Assembly: GCA_964405075.1 (NCBI GenBank)
Contig: CAYOMP010000052.1
Span: forward strand, 1-15,496
Direction of reading: 5' to 3'
Source of the DNA: CAYOMP01 sp964405075
GTDB lineage: Bacteria; Bacillota; Clostridia; Lachnospirales; Lachnospiraceae
DNA: 15,496 bases
Shown piece after piece: positions 5,094 through 14,144 of the stretch. The translations under genes and the position numbers were made by a program. Each line of letters starts with the position of its first letter. The stretch's first letter is position 1. The notes beneath the pieces were generated by a model, which was given only the letters and a program-made list of their open reading frames with translations, was not told where the DNA came from and did no database searches.

Positions 5094-6953
5094 TTACTTA
5101 TTCTGTATCGAATATGTAGGTACTATTCTTTGCACCCACGTTCTAATATCACTTGGCTCTTCAACCACATATTCCTTAAGTTCTTCCAACTGTTTCAAAA
5201 ATGCCTCTTCATCCATATCTATCGGTTTTCCTATATGAATCATTTTGTTGTCTGTATCCTGCAGTCCTTCCTCTTTCATCAGCATTTCTTCATACATCTT
5301 TTCACCCGGACGTAAACCTGTAAATTCTATCTTGATATCTTCATCAGGCTTATGCCCCGATAGAAGGATAAGGTTTTTTGCTAAATCCAGAATTTTAACT
5401 GGCTCTCCCATATCAAGTACAAATATTTCTCCGCCTTTAGCATATGCCCCTGCTTGTAATACCAAGGATACTGCTTCTGGAATTGTCATAAAATATCGCA
5501 CTATGTTAGGATCTGTAACTGTTACCGGTCCTCCATTTGCTATCTGCTTCTTAAATAATGGGATTACACTTCCATTACTTCCTAATACATTACCAAATCT
5601 AACTGCCACAAATTCTGTATCTGAACGATTATTATATGTCTGAATAATCATTTCGCAAATTCTCTTTGTGGCTCCCATAATATTAGTTGGATTTACAGCT
5701 TTATCTGTACTTATCATAACAAATCTCTTAACGTGATATTTATCAGCTGCCTGTACTACCTTCCATGTTCCAAGCACATTATTCTTTACAGCCTCATTCG
5801 GACTATCCTCCATAAGCGGTACATGCTTATGGGCTGCCGCATGATACACGATTTCCGGTTGAAACTCTTCAAATATCTTATTCATTCTTTTGGTGTTTCT
5901 AATTGATGCTATCAAAGTATGTAATTCCAAATTTGGAAATTTCTGTTTTAATTCATTTTGTATATCATATGCACTATTTTCATATATATCTACAATAATT
6001 AATTTTTTAGGATTATGGCTTGCTATCTGTCTGCATAATTCACTGCCAATAGAGCCTCCTCCTCCGGTAACCATTACCGTTCTTCCCGATACATACTCCA
6101 AAATCTCCGTCAAATCAACATTTACAGGTTCTCTTCCCAACAAATCGTTTACATCTACTTCTTTCAGTTTAGAAACAGATACCTCGCCATTTGCTAATTG
6201 ATATATTCCTGGTAACCTCTCTAATTCACATCCAGTTTCTTTACATATTTCCAGTATATCTTTCATATTCCTTTCAGACAAACTAGGAATAGCAATTAGA
6301 ATCTTTTCTACTCTCAATAATTCTACTAACCTAGGAATATCATATCTATTACCTAACACTTTTTTTCCATGCAAAAAGAGTCCTTTTTTTTGTTGATTAT
6401 CATCAACTAACCCTACTACATCCATATTTAGATATGCACTATTATTTATTTCCTTTATTAATGCATTTGCCGCTTCACCAGCACCAACTATCAATACTTT
6501 TTTCTTATTTTTTTCATTTACACGAATCCTGATTATTGCTCTAATGAATCTATACACATATCTTATGCCGCATACAAGCACAAAAAGAAACAAAGGATAT
6601 AGTATATATGTCGAACGTGGCATTGGCACACTTTCTCTTATGGATACCATTACAACTATAAAATATAGAACATCTGCAATGCAACATGCACACGCTATGT
6701 AAAACATTTCCCTAGCTCCCGCATATTTCCATATGCTGCTATACATCCTAAATGTCCAAAATATTAATAATGTCATTACCACAATCATTGGTAAAACACT
6801 TGCCATATTTTCAAAATACTTCTTATTTGTAGCATCTACTACAAATTCAAATCTAACTAATAAGGATATAGCTAGCGCAAAAGTAATGGCAATTATATCA
6901 TATATAACAAAAAACAACTTTTTCACATACAACTCTACATAATATTTTTCCAT
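5094..6953 (-). CDS. Membrane-bound UDP-GlcNAc 4,6-dehydratase (PglF/WbpM/CapD family)
   Basis: A 619-residue protein of the usual length for this family. About four membrane helices lie in residues 12-140, followed by a first Rossmann-like domain (VGAGEAAN, 156-163) and the catalytic SDR domain. The SDR domain has TGGGGSIG (296-303), HAAAHKHVPLME (371-382), STDKAVNPTNIMGATK (415-430) and RFGNVLGSNGSV. In this family the usual YxxxK is MxxxK, here Met426-Gly-Ala-Thr-Lys430, with the preceding Asp417-Lys418 pair. The reaction converts UDP-GlcNAc (or UDP-GalNAc) to the 4-keto-6-deoxy sugar at the cytoplasmic face of the membrane. With the downstream SDR it should give UDP-QuiNAc or UDP-FucNAc. 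No PglE aminotransferase or PglD acetyltransferase is present, so bacillosamine is unlikely. The ATG at 6953 follows GGAGTAAGGAA. Confidence 0.92.
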   Translation of the reverse strand: MEKYYVELYVKKLFFVIYDIIAITFALAISLLVRFEFVVDATNKKYFENMASVLPMIVVMTLLIFWTFRMYSSIWKYAGAREMFYIACACCIADVLYFIVVMVSIRESVPMPRSTYILYPLFLFVLVCGIRYVYRFIRAIIRIRVNEKNKKKVLIVGAGEAANALIKEINNSAYLNMDVVGLVDDNQQKKGLFLHGKKVLGNRYDIPRLVELLRVEKILIAIPSLSERNMKDILEICKETGCELERLPGIYQLANGEVSVSKLKEVDVNDLLGREPVNVDLTEILEYVSGRTVMVTGGGGSIGSELCRQIASHNPKKLIIVDIYENSAYDIQNELKQKFPNLELHTLIASIRNTKRMNKIFEEFQPEIVYHAAAHKHVPLMEDSPNEAVKNNVLGTWKVVQAADKYHVKRFVMISTDKAVNPTNIMGATKRICEMIIQTYNNRSDTEFVAVRFGNVLGSNGSVIPLFKKQIANGGPVTVTDPNIVRYFMTIPEAVSLVLQAGAYAKGGEIFVLDMGEPVKILDLAKNLILLSGHKPDEDIKIEFTGLRPGEKMYEEMLMKEEGLQDTDNKMIHIGKPIDMDEEAFLKQLEELKEYVVEEPSDIRTWVQRIVPTYSIQNK

Positions 6954-6989
6954 TTCCTTACTCCACTATTTTCAAATTTTTTTCTCAAC

Positions 6990-8036
6990 TTACATATAGT
7001 ATTCTTTATACCATTCAGCAAATTTTTTTAAACCTTCTCGCAATGAAGTTGAGGGTTTGAAATCAAAGTCCCTTATTAATTCATCCACGTCTGCATATGT
7101 AGTCTCAACATCTCCTGGTTGCATTGGCACTAATTCCTTATGTGCTTCAAAGTCATAATCTTTTGGCAACACACCCGCATTAATCAACTCTTGTTGCAAA
7201 ATTTCCACAAAATCAAGTAAATTTTCCGGCTTATTATTTCCAATATTGTATATTTTGTAAGGAACACCGTTATCGTTTACTTCTGGTACTTTGTTCATTA
7301 CATTTATAATACCAACTATAATATCATCTATATATGTAAAATCTCGTTTGCAATTACCATAATTGAATATTTTAATTGTTTCACCGTTCAAAAGTTTATT
7401 TGTAAATCCAAAATATGCCATATCAGGCCTGCCTGCTGGTCCGTATACAGTAAAAAACCTTAACCCCGTAGCTGGAATATTATATAACTTACTATAGGCA
7501 TGTGCCATTAATTCATCTGACTTTTTCGTAGCAGCATATAAAGACACCGGATTGTCTACTTTATCATCTGTGGAATATGGTATCTTCTTATTCATTCCAT
7601 AAACACTACTTGAACTGGCATATACAAAATGCTCAACTGGATACTTTCTACATGCTTCTAAAATATTATAGAAACCAATTATATTTGATTCTATATATGC
7701 ATCAGGATTGGTAATAGAATATCTTACTCCAGCCTGTGCTGCCAAATTCACTACAATATTAGGAATATATTCCGCAAATATTTCCATCATAGCATTTTTA
7801 TCAGATATTGTTTCTTTAATAAAAATGAACTTTGCCTTTCTATTCTCGTCAGCTAATGCAATTATCTCATCTAATCTTGCTTTTTTTAAATTCACATCAT
7901 AATAGTCATTTAGATTATCTATACCAACTATGGTTATATTTCCGTATTCCAATAGTTTTTTTGCCAAATTTGCCCCAATAAAACCTGCAACACCTGTAAT
8001 AAGAACTACTTTACCTTCTAGTAAATTTTCACCCAT
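6990..8036 (-). CDS. UDP-glucuronate 4-epimerase (CapI/LpsL-like)
   Basis: A 348-residue NAD-dependent epimerase interconverting UDP-glucuronate and UDP-galacturonate. The Rossmann motif GVAGFIG is at 15-21, the serine strand YASSSSVYG at about 139-147, and the catalytic Tyr167-x3-Lys171 in YAATKKSDE. The stretches RFFTVYGPAGRPDMAYFGFT and NYGNCKRDFTYIDDI (about 225-239) are what I recall of UDP-glucuronate 4-epimerases rather than of GalE. The gene directly follows ugd, which supplies UDP-glucuronate, so the pair makes an activated acidic sugar. The ATG at 8036 has only a modest ribosome site (GAGAGG about 12 bases upstream, or AAAGAG at 6). The gap to ugd is 39 bases and to the dehydratase 36. 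Confidence 0.88.
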   Translation of the reverse strand: MGENLLEGKVVLITGVAGFIGANLAKKLLEYGNITIVGIDNLNDYYDVNLKKARLDEIIALADENRKAKFIFIKETISDKNAMMEIFAEYIPNIVVNLAAQAGVRYSITNPDAYIESNIIGFYNILEACRKYPVEHFVYASSSSVYGMNKKIPYSTDDKVDNPVSLYAATKKSDELMAHAYSKLYNIPATGLRFFTVYGPAGRPDMAYFGFTNKLLNGETIKIFNYGNCKRDFTYIDDIIVGIINVMNKVPEVNDNGVPYKIYNIGNNKPENLLDFVEILQQELINAGVLPKDYDFEAHKELVPMQPGDVETTYADVDELIRDFDFKPSTSLREGLKKFAEWYKEYYM

Positions 8037-8075
8037 TATAACTCTTTTCCTCTCTATATAACTTTCATTATTGCT

Positions 8076-9293
8076 CTAGTCACACTCATACAAATCCCTT
8101 GTATAGACTTTACTCTCTACGTCTTTTAGTTCTTTATTACGCCTATTTGCAATAATAACATCACTCATTTTCTTAAATTGCTCTAAATCATTAACTATCT
8201 CATCACCAAAGAACTTAGAACCATTCTCCAAGGTTGGTTCATATATAACTACTTTTGCACCCTCGCTCTTGATTCGTTTAATAACACCTTGTATTGAGCT
8301 TTGTCTAAAATTATCCGAATTAGACTTCATTGTTAATCTGTACACACCAACTGTTGCCATTTTTTCCTGACAATGTCCTGACAGCTCTAATACTCGTTCT
8401 GCTATATAATCTTTCCTTGTCTTATTAGCGTCTACTATTGCCTGTATAATATTCTCTGGTACATCTTTATAATTAGCTAGTAATTGTTTAGTGTCTTTTG
8501 GTAAACAATATCCACCATAACCAAATGATGGATTATTATAGTGATTACCAATTCTAGGATCTAATCCAACTCCATCTATTATCTGTTTTGTATTCAACCC
8601 ATGTACCTCTGCATAAGTATCTAACTCATTAAAGAAACTGACTCTTAATGCCAGATAGGTATTAGAAAATAGTTTAACTGCTTCTGCTTCTGTTGGTTCC
8701 ACAAACAGAGTAGGAATATCTTTTTTGTAAGCACTTTCCTTTAATAATTCTGCGAATTTATGCGCTTTTTCATTAATTTCACTATCATTTAATATACCAC
8801 CAACAATTATTCTTGAAGGATATAAGTTATCATATAATGCTCGTCCTTCCCTTAAGAACTCTGGTGAAAACAGAATATTATTAACTCCATATTTCTTATG
8901 CATATTCAAAGTAAAACCTACTGGAACTGTAGATTTTACTACAATTGTTGCCTTAGGATTATATTCAATTACTTGTTCAATAACCATTTCAACTGATGAA
9001 GTATTGAAATAATTCTTTGTCTCATCATAGTCTGTTGGCGTTGATATAATAACAAAATCAGCATTTTCATAGGCTGATTTTGAATCCATAGTTGCTTTAA
9101 GATTCAAATCTTTGTTTTTCAAGAATTCTTCTATCTCTTTATCTTCAATAGGTGATACCCTATTATTAATCATATTCACTTTTTCTTCTACGATATCTAC
9201 AGCTATTACCTCATTATGCTGTGATAATAATACCGCATTTGATAAACCTACATACCCTGTTCCCACTACTGCAATTTTTATATTCTTTTGCAT
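8076..9293 (-). CDS. ugd: UDP-glucose 6-dehydrogenase
   Basis: A 405-residue UDP-glucose 6-dehydrogenase that oxidises UDP-glucose to UDP-glucuronate with two NAD+. GTGYVGLS is at 11-18, FSPEFLREGRALYDNLYPSRI at about 142-162, and EAVKLFSNTYLALRVSFFNELD at about 204-225. The catalytic Cys263 sits in FGYGGYCLPKDTKQLLANY, and the C-terminal domain contains VGVYRLTMKSNSDNFR. This pattern and the length match the streptococcal HasB/Ugd branch closely. I chose the ATG at 9293 because the protein then starts near the first beta strand and AAAGAGG lies 7 bases upstream. The ATG at 9323 would add ten residues and also has an AAGG. It is the first gene of the six-gene operon, after terminator B, and no clear promoter is visible upstream. 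Confidence 0.93.
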   Translation of the reverse strand: MQKNIKIAVVGTGYVGLSNAVLLSQHNEVIAVDIVEEKVNMINNRVSPIEDKEIEEFLKNKDLNLKATMDSKSAYENADFVIISTPTDYDETKNYFNTSSVEMVIEQVIEYNPKATIVVKSTVPVGFTLNMHKKYGVNNILFSPEFLREGRALYDNLYPSRIIVGGILNDSEINEKAHKFAELLKESAYKKDIPTLFVEPTEAEAVKLFSNTYLALRVSFFNELDTYAEVHGLNTKQIIDGVGLDPRIGNHYNNPSFGYGGYCLPKDTKQLLANYKDVPENIIQAIVDANKTRKDYIAERVLELSGHCQEKMATVGVYRLTMKSNSDNFRQSSIQGVIKRIKSEGAKVVIYEPTLENGSKFFGDEIVNDLEQFKKMSDVIIANRRNKELKDVESKVYTRDLYECD

Positions 9294-9525
9294 ACTCAAC
9301 CTCTTTACACTATTTATTGACATAATACCTTATCATTTTACAACTTTTATAGTATTAAAGCAACTTATAATATTATACATATGCTATCTTAAATCATTTT
9401 TCTGAATCCTCATTGATATATTCTAACTATGCGAAACACGTTCTGTGATTTTTAATTACTTTGATGTTCTTCAAATACTTACGCAAGGATAGATTTTCTT
9501 CTCTACTTACGTAATCCACCCAAAA
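9294..9525 (-). other. Leader region of the ugd operon; no clear promoter
   Basis: The operon must start here because terminator B lies directly upstream. A TATAAT on the minus strand at 9372-9377 is a possible -10, but no convincing -35 lies 16-19 bases from it. No coding remnant is seen. Confidence 0.35.
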
Positions 9526-9562
9526 ACAGAGTTGTTCATCGATAGTTAAAGAACAACTCTGT
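9526..9562. terminator. Bidirectional terminator B, between the two sugar operons
   Basis: ACAGAGTTGTTC (9526-9537) and GAACAACTCTGT (9551-9562) form a 12-bp perfect stem with a 13-base loop, beginning 3 bases past the stop of the 9566 gene. On the minus strand it ends in a T run (TTTTTGGG). It separates the glycosyltransferase block from the ugd operon. The ACAGAGTTG stem and the flanking CACCCAAAAA match terminator C. Confidence 0.88.
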
Positions 9563-9565
9563 CTT

Positions 9566-10483
9566 TTAATGCCAACCACATATTTTATAAAATGCAGTAC
9601 AAATAATAATATCTATATTTTTAGCCATTACTAATATTTTATTTATATAATTTTTTTCTCCCTTTAAATACACTTTTAATTGATATCTTCTTTTTAATAT
9701 TTCTATTTTTTTTGAGGATATCAAATGATTCTTTTGCAAAATGTCACACATTGCCATATATGATTTTGTCATATTATCAGCTGATGCGGAATAATTACTT
9801 TTTGTCTCTGTATGATAATATAGTTTATCTGTATTAATTGTAAATTTGCAATTATTCTCAAACATCAACAACCACAAATAAAAATCATCACATCCATTAG
9901 TATTTAAAATATTCTCATGCCATTCAATTGGTATAGCATTTTTTCGTATAATACATTGTCCTGGTGACAAAATCATATCTGTCCCATATATATATATTCT
10001 TTGATTTCTTACTAACTTTAAAGCTGATTTCCTTGCATACAATTCTTTAAGTCTAATTTCTTTTGTGTCATTTCCATCAATAAACTTTCTATACCCATTC
10101 GCCACTACAACATCAGAGTTAATATTTTTCTTTAAACATTCTATTTGACTTAATATTGTATTTTCTTCAATTTCATCATCTTGATCTAAAAACAAAACAT
10201 ACTCTCCTGTTGCTATTCTTAGACCATTCACGCGTGATTGATGTATTCCAAAATTACTACTATTTTCAAATTTAATTATACTTATATACTCACTAGAACT
10301 TTTAACTTTCTCTATTACTTCATTAGGAATAGGTTGTATGGGATAATCATTAATCAAAATATATTCCACTTCAATATCTGTAAGTTTCTTTTGTGCTGCT
10401 TTGGCATTTTTATCAACCATATCACATAGTTTTTCAATATATTTTTCACCTTTATAAATTGGAGTTATTACTGATATTTTCAT
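9566..10483 (-). CDS. Glycosyltransferase family 2
   Basis: A 305-residue GT-A fold inverting transferase. It begins MKISVITPIYKGEKYIEKL, with the nucleotide-binding YILINDYP at about 41-48, HQSRVNGLRIATGEYVLFLDQDDEIE, and the metal-binding Asp100-Gln-Asp102-Asp103. CDDFYLWLLMFE is the probable catalytic-base region (ED/DD-type motif). The C-terminal 70 residues are basic and helical with a mildly hydrophobic end (IDIIICTAFYKICGW), consistent with peripheral membrane attachment. Donor and acceptor cannot be read from the sequence. Its ATG shares one base with the TAA of the upstream GT4 gene (TAATG), with GAGG 8 bases ahead, so the two are coupled. It is the last gene of the glycosyltransferase operon, followed at once by terminator B. 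Confidence 0.88.
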   Translation of the reverse strand: MKISVITPIYKGEKYIEKLCDMVDKNAKAAQKKLTDIEVEYILINDYPIQPIPNEVIEKVKSSSEYISIIKFENSSNFGIHQSRVNGLRIATGEYVLFLDQDDEIEENTILSQIECLKKNINSDVVVANGYRKFIDGNDTKEIRLKELYARKSALKLVRNQRIYIYGTDMILSPGQCIIRKNAIPIEWHENILNTNGCDDFYLWLLMFENNCKFTINTDKLYYHTETKSNYSASADNMTKSYMAMCDILQKNHLISSKKIEILKRRYQLKVYLKGEKNYINKILVMAKNIDIIICTAFYKICGWH

Positions 10484-11604
10484 TATATTTCCTCAAACAT
10501 TTTCCAATATTGTCTACTTATATTTAAATAATTGTATTCTTTTATCATTATATCACTCATATATTTCAATGTGCTTTCATCATATGTTTTATTTAGGCAT
10601 TCAATTATCCTTTTTGCCAACTCTTTCTCATCCTCAGCAGGGCCATAATATTCGCACAATCCCTTGGTCACTTCAACATTTGCAGGTATATCTGAAATAA
10701 GAGTAGGTACTTCATTAATCAATGCTTCCACAGCTGTCATGCCAAACCCTTCAAACAATGTAGGGTTAACATATAACGAACAATTGGTAAATAAATATTT
10801 CAACCTATCATCATCTACAAACCCGGTAAATTCTATATAGTCTTCTAATTCATTACTTTTTACATAATCTTTCAAATATTTAACCCTATTTGGAACATTT
10901 CCAATAAGTATTAACTTATAATCTATTTTGTCTTTTATCAATTCAAAAGCCTTTATCAGGGTAATAATGTTCTTATGATGAAACTGTAAATTAAGCGCAC
11001 ATATATATTTTTCTTTATTCAACTTATCTTTTATATTTTTTTCAACAACAATAGGATTATATATCCTTGCTATCTTTTTTTCATATTTTTTGTAAAACTG
11101 CAACATTTCTGATTTGTCAAAATCACTTATTGCTATAATCTTATCAGCATGAAAAAAATCTATCCCATACATAATCTTATACAATATATACTTATAGTAA
11201 GGTATCTTAACATTAGCTAATACTCTATGGGAAACTGCCTTAATATCATGGGGTATTACTATTGATTTTGCCTTTAACTTTCGCAAACCATTGTTACAGT
11301 TCAAGTGGTAAATAACATCTATCCTATTTTCCTTTATGATTTTGGGAATAGCAAATGTTCCAGTTAAACACACATTCAGCATCCTCTGTAGTTCATTTTT
11401 ATCACTATGGGACTTAATTGTAATTATTTGCACATCTGGAGCTATACTCTTTATAATGTCATGAGAATAATCATAGCATATAACAACCATCCCAGATGTC
11501 TTTCCCAGTTCATACAATCCTTTTAATAAATTTAATCCTACCTGATCTTTTCCACCAGCATGATTTTTACTTAAATGAATATAATTCAATGCTATTTTTC
11601 TCAT
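10483..11604 (-). CDS. Glycosyltransferase family 4
   Basis: A 373-residue GT-B fold transferase. The N-terminal half has the Gly-rich loop HAGGKDQVGLNLL (about 15-27) and IVIPHDIKAVSHR (about 115-127), followed by IIAISDFDKSEML. The C-terminal half has LNLQFHHKNIITLIKAF, LILIGNVPN and the donor-binding EGFGMTAVE (285-293). The start resembles GT4 enzymes such as mannosyl- or rhamnosyltransferases of O-antigen clusters, but the sugar cannot be assigned. The ATG at 11604 has AGAAG 7 bases upstream. A 184-base gap separates it from the next GT4 gene upstream and holds a decayed coding fragment (11614-11730). Confidence 0.87.
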   Translation of the reverse strand: MRKIALNYIHLSKNHAGGKDQVGLNLLKGLYELGKTSGMVVICYDYSHDIIKSIAPDVQIITIKSHSDKNELQRMLNVCLTGTFAIPKIIKENRIDVIYHLNCNNGLRKLKAKSIVIPHDIKAVSHRVLANVKIPYYKYILYKIMYGIDFFHADKIIAISDFDKSEMLQFYKKYEKKIARIYNPIVVEKNIKDKLNKEKYICALNLQFHHKNIITLIKAFELIKDKIDYKLILIGNVPNRVKYLKDYVKSNELEDYIEFTGFVDDDRLKYLFTNCSLYVNPTLFEGFGMTAVEALINEVPTLISDIPANVEVTKGLCEYYGPAEDEKELAKRIIECLNKTYDESTLKYMSDIMIKEYNYLNISRQYWKMFEEI

Positions 11605-11613
11605 AATATCTTC

Positions 11614-11730
11614 TCATGCTCCACTTTCTTTTTCTTTCTTTAGGAAATAATCGATGCCTTTCATAATCCATTTTCCAGTAAAAACATTACTAAAAATATA
11701 ATTACTAAATAGGCAAAAACACAACAAATA
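11614..11730 (-). pseudogene. Decayed tail of a probable membrane protein
   Basis: Between two GT4 genes a 38-codon open stretch reads YLLCFCLFSNYIFSNVF, then TGKWIMKGIDYFLKKEKES and a TGA at 11614. A membrane-helix-like segment followed by an amphipathic Lys-rich tail looks like the C-terminus of an integral membrane protein, such as a flippase, polymerase or acyltransferase. It has no start or ribosome site. Upstream in frame lies a TGA (11731-11733), preceded by about 19 more open codons running to the end of the 11789 gene. Another frame contains ILIFVVFLPI, so frameshift decay is plausible. Short ORFs arise by chance, hence the low confidence. Confidence 0.3.
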
Positions 11731-11788
11731 TCAGTATACATCTCGTATCATCAAATTTGTGCTCTCTCTTGCATAAGCACTCTCTTTG

Positions 11789-12985
11789 CTATTCCAATAC
11801 TTTATCAAATATATCCCTATACTTTTCTCCAATGACCTCATAATCATACTTACTAGCTGTTGAATATACATTCTCTTTCAGCTTATTATAGAATGCTTCA
11901 TCATTAACTAATAGATTCAATTTATCCGCTATATCCTGTGCATCTTTTTCCTCTGTAAACACTCCATCATAATTATCTGTTATCAAATCCACGATTCCAC
12001 CTGACTTACTAGCCACTACCGGCAAGCCTGATGCCATAGCTTCTAATATAACCAATCCGAAGCCTTCCTTATCGCCATCCTTCGCTGTAACTGAGGGTGC
12101 ACAGAAAATATCTGCCGATGCATATATTTCTCTTAGTTCCTGATGGGTCTTAGCACCTAAAAACTCTATTTTTTTATCTTCCGTACTATTCTCTTTTACG
12201 TAATTAGCATTTATTTCTTCTGCCTGTGCTTTTAATTCCTGTTCTAATGGGCCGCTACCGACTATAACTAACTTGGCATCTACCATCTTCATGGCATCAA
12301 TAAGATAGGTTACACCTTTTTTCTCTGCTAATCTTCCTACAAAAAGAATAACTTTCTTATCTCCCTGATTAAAGTAATTGGCTATTCTATATTCTTTACC
12401 AAAATTCTTTGTATTACATCCCATTGATATAATGTCACTTTTTTCTATTGGATAAATTTCATTCATAGTATTTAACAACGCACTAGACACTGCTGTCACA
12501 TATGACGCATTCTTTATACATTTCGCCTTTAATTTCTTTATTGGTCCTTTATTAAGAGATGTTACATCGCCTCCATGACCAGTTACAATATATGGCTTTT
12601 TAAAGAATCCCTGTACAATCCCCTGTGGAATTAACCAATGAGCATGAACTTCATCATATTTTGGTAGTTCTTTAAATAATCTCATATAAAGAGACAAAAA
12701 CAAGAAAGGTACCAGTAATACTCGCACCTTTTTTTCTCTTATTCTTGGAACAATTGCTCCCGGATAACATAATGTTTCCCATTTATGTATAGGGAAATAA
12801 TGATATCTTATTACATTAACCCCTTCTAATGTTTCTTTGTCCTTTGCTCCAATTGCCGCTGGTACTAACACCGTAACATCATAGTATTTATTTAATTCTT
12901 TACATAAATCTAAGACAAACCTTGGTTCTGTATCGTTTTCATATCTTGGAAACGTTGATGCAGTTACTAGAATTTTTTTCTTCAT
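11789..12985 (-). CDS. Glycosyltransferase family 4
   Basis: A 398-residue GT-B fold transferase. It begins MKKKILVTASTFPRYENDTEPRFVLDL, with the TFPR...D...FV pattern of hexosyl- and glucuronosyl-type GT4 enzymes. HAHWLIPQGI (about 114-123) and TGHGGDV (135-141) mark the acceptor half. FVGRLAEKKGVTYLIDA (215-231), VIVGSGPLEQEL and the E-x7-E motif EGFGLVILE (307-315) mark the donor half. The spanning stretch VLLVPFLFLSLYMRLF (about 89-104) suggests membrane association. The exact sugar is unknown. The ATG at 12985 follows GGAG by 11 bases, a loose spacing. It follows the 13134-14144 GT2 gene after 148 bases in which I see no gene or clear promoter. Confidence 0.9.
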   Translation of the reverse strand: MKKKILVTASTFPRYENDTEPRFVLDLCKELNKYYDVTVLVPAAIGAKDKETLEGVNVIRYHYFPIHKWETLCYPGAIVPRIREKKVRVLLVPFLFLSLYMRLFKELPKYDEVHAHWLIPQGIVQGFFKKPYIVTGHGGDVTSLNKGPIKKLKAKCIKNASYVTAVSSALLNTMNEIYPIEKSDIISMGCNTKNFGKEYRIANYFNQGDKKVILFVGRLAEKKGVTYLIDAMKMVDAKLVIVGSGPLEQELKAQAEEINANYVKENSTEDKKIEFLGAKTHQELREIYASADIFCAPSVTAKDGDKEGFGLVILEAMASGLPVVASKSGGIVDLITDNYDGVFTEEKDAQDIADKLNLLVNDEAFYNKLKENVYSTASKYDYEVIGEKYRDIFDKVLE

Positions 12986-13133
12986 TTTTCTAATTACTCC
13001 ATTTTTTATTAATTAAAGACTATTTTTGTTTTATCAGAAATCCTTAATATTTCACACACTAATTATTCATTCTCACACTCATCTTATAACCAAAATTACA
13101 AGTGTCCTGCGCCAAATCATAAATAGCTCACAT

Positions 13134-14144
13134 CTACATATTATTTTCTTTAGCATCTTTATTTTTTTTATTCACAATATCAGTATGTCCATCCGAGCAT
13201 TCTGTCATTTCGTAATCTAATCTCTTTACTCTATATTGAATATCTTCTAACAACTTTCTGTTAGCTGCTATAATATCTCCCTGTAAACCTACAATAAATG
13301 TCTGTACACCAACCACAATCATCATACTAGCTAATATTAATGATTGAATGTGTCCATTTCCACTACCTATACATAGGAAATATATAAACCTTGCTCCGAT
13401 AATCACACCTATAAGTACTGATATTGTTCCCAATATAGTAAAAAATTTAAGTGGCTTGTACATAACAAATGCTCTTGCAATTGTTAACATAGATTTTTTG
13501 ATATAGCCAAACATACTATTAAACAATCTTGATTTTCTTAATTCCGGATTAGTAGATATCGGTACTGATGTAATTGCCATTTTGTTTCTTCCGGCTTGAA
13601 CGATAGTTTCTAATGTGTATGTATATTCATTAACTACGTTCATTCGCATAGCTGCTTCTCTACTATATGCTCTAAATCCACTAGGTGCATCTGGTATACT
13701 TGTCTTTGATGCCTTTCTAACCACCCAACTACCCAAATGCTGTAATTTCTTCTTAAGGGGCGAGAAATGTTCAGTCTGATCTATAGGTCTTTCACCTATA
13801 ACAATGTCTGATTTTCCCTCTAAAATAGGTCTTACTATTGTTTCAATATCTGCTCCTGAATACTGATTATCCGCATCAGTATTAACAATAATGTCTGCTC
13901 CATTTCGAAGTGCTGCGTCAAGACCTGCTAAAAATCCCTTAGCCAAACCTTTATTGTTTTTGAAGTTAACAACATAATTAACTCCCCAGCGCTTAGCTAC
14001 TTCTACCGTATTGTCCGCACTACCATCATTTATTATCAAATATTCTATTTCGTCTATTCCATCTATGTGCTTTGGCAAATCATTAAGAGCTATTTCTAAT
14101 GTTTCCGCTTCGTTGTAACATGGAATCTGTATTATTAATTTCAC
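13134..14144 (-). CDS. DPM1/GtrB-like GT2 with two C-terminal membrane helices
   Basis: A 336-residue family 2 transferase in the dolichyl-phosphate-mannose-synthase/GtrB style. The catalytic domain has IPCYNEAETL (7-16), YLIINDGSADNT (35-46), NNKGLAKGFLAGLDAAL, the metal-binding Asp90-Ala-Asp92 in NTDADNQY, and DAPSGFRAYSREAA. Two hydrophobic spans follow, about 232-257 and 266-288, then a charged tail. Such enzymes move a sugar from a nucleotide donor to a polyprenyl phosphate or directly to a membrane-bound glycan. No partner GtrA-like flippase is seen here. The start is a GTG at 14144, because no ATG fits and GGAG stands 8 bases upstream. It is the first gene of the transferase operon; no clear promoter is visible upstream. 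Confidence 0.9.
   Translation of the reverse strand: MKLIIQIPCYNEAETLEIALNDLPKHIDGIDEIEYLIINDGSADNTVEVAKRWGVNYVVNFKNNKGLAKGFLAGLDAALRNGADIIVNTDADNQYSGADIETIVRPILEGKSDIVIGERPIDQTEHFSPLKKKLQHLGSWVVRKASKTSIPDAPSGFRAYSREAAMRMNVVNEYTYTLETIVQAGRNKMAITSVPISTNPELRKSRLFNSMFGYIKKSMLTIARAFVMYKPLKFFTILGTISVLIGVIIGARFIYFLCIGSGNGHIQSLILASMMIVVGVQTFIVGLQGDIIAANRKLLEDIQYRVKRLDYEMTECSDGHTDIVNKKNKDAKENNM

Noticed and set aside
5245..5643. 132-codon plus-strand frame opposite the dehydratase gene
   Set aside because: It is entirely antisense to conserved catalytic motifs of the dehydratase and has no ribosome site; a shadow frame.
9294..9323. Ten-residue longer form of Ugd from the ATG at 9323
   Set aside because: Family members start close to the KIAVVGTGYVG strand and the ATG at 9293 has a better spaced AAAGAGG site; the longer form is possible but less likely.
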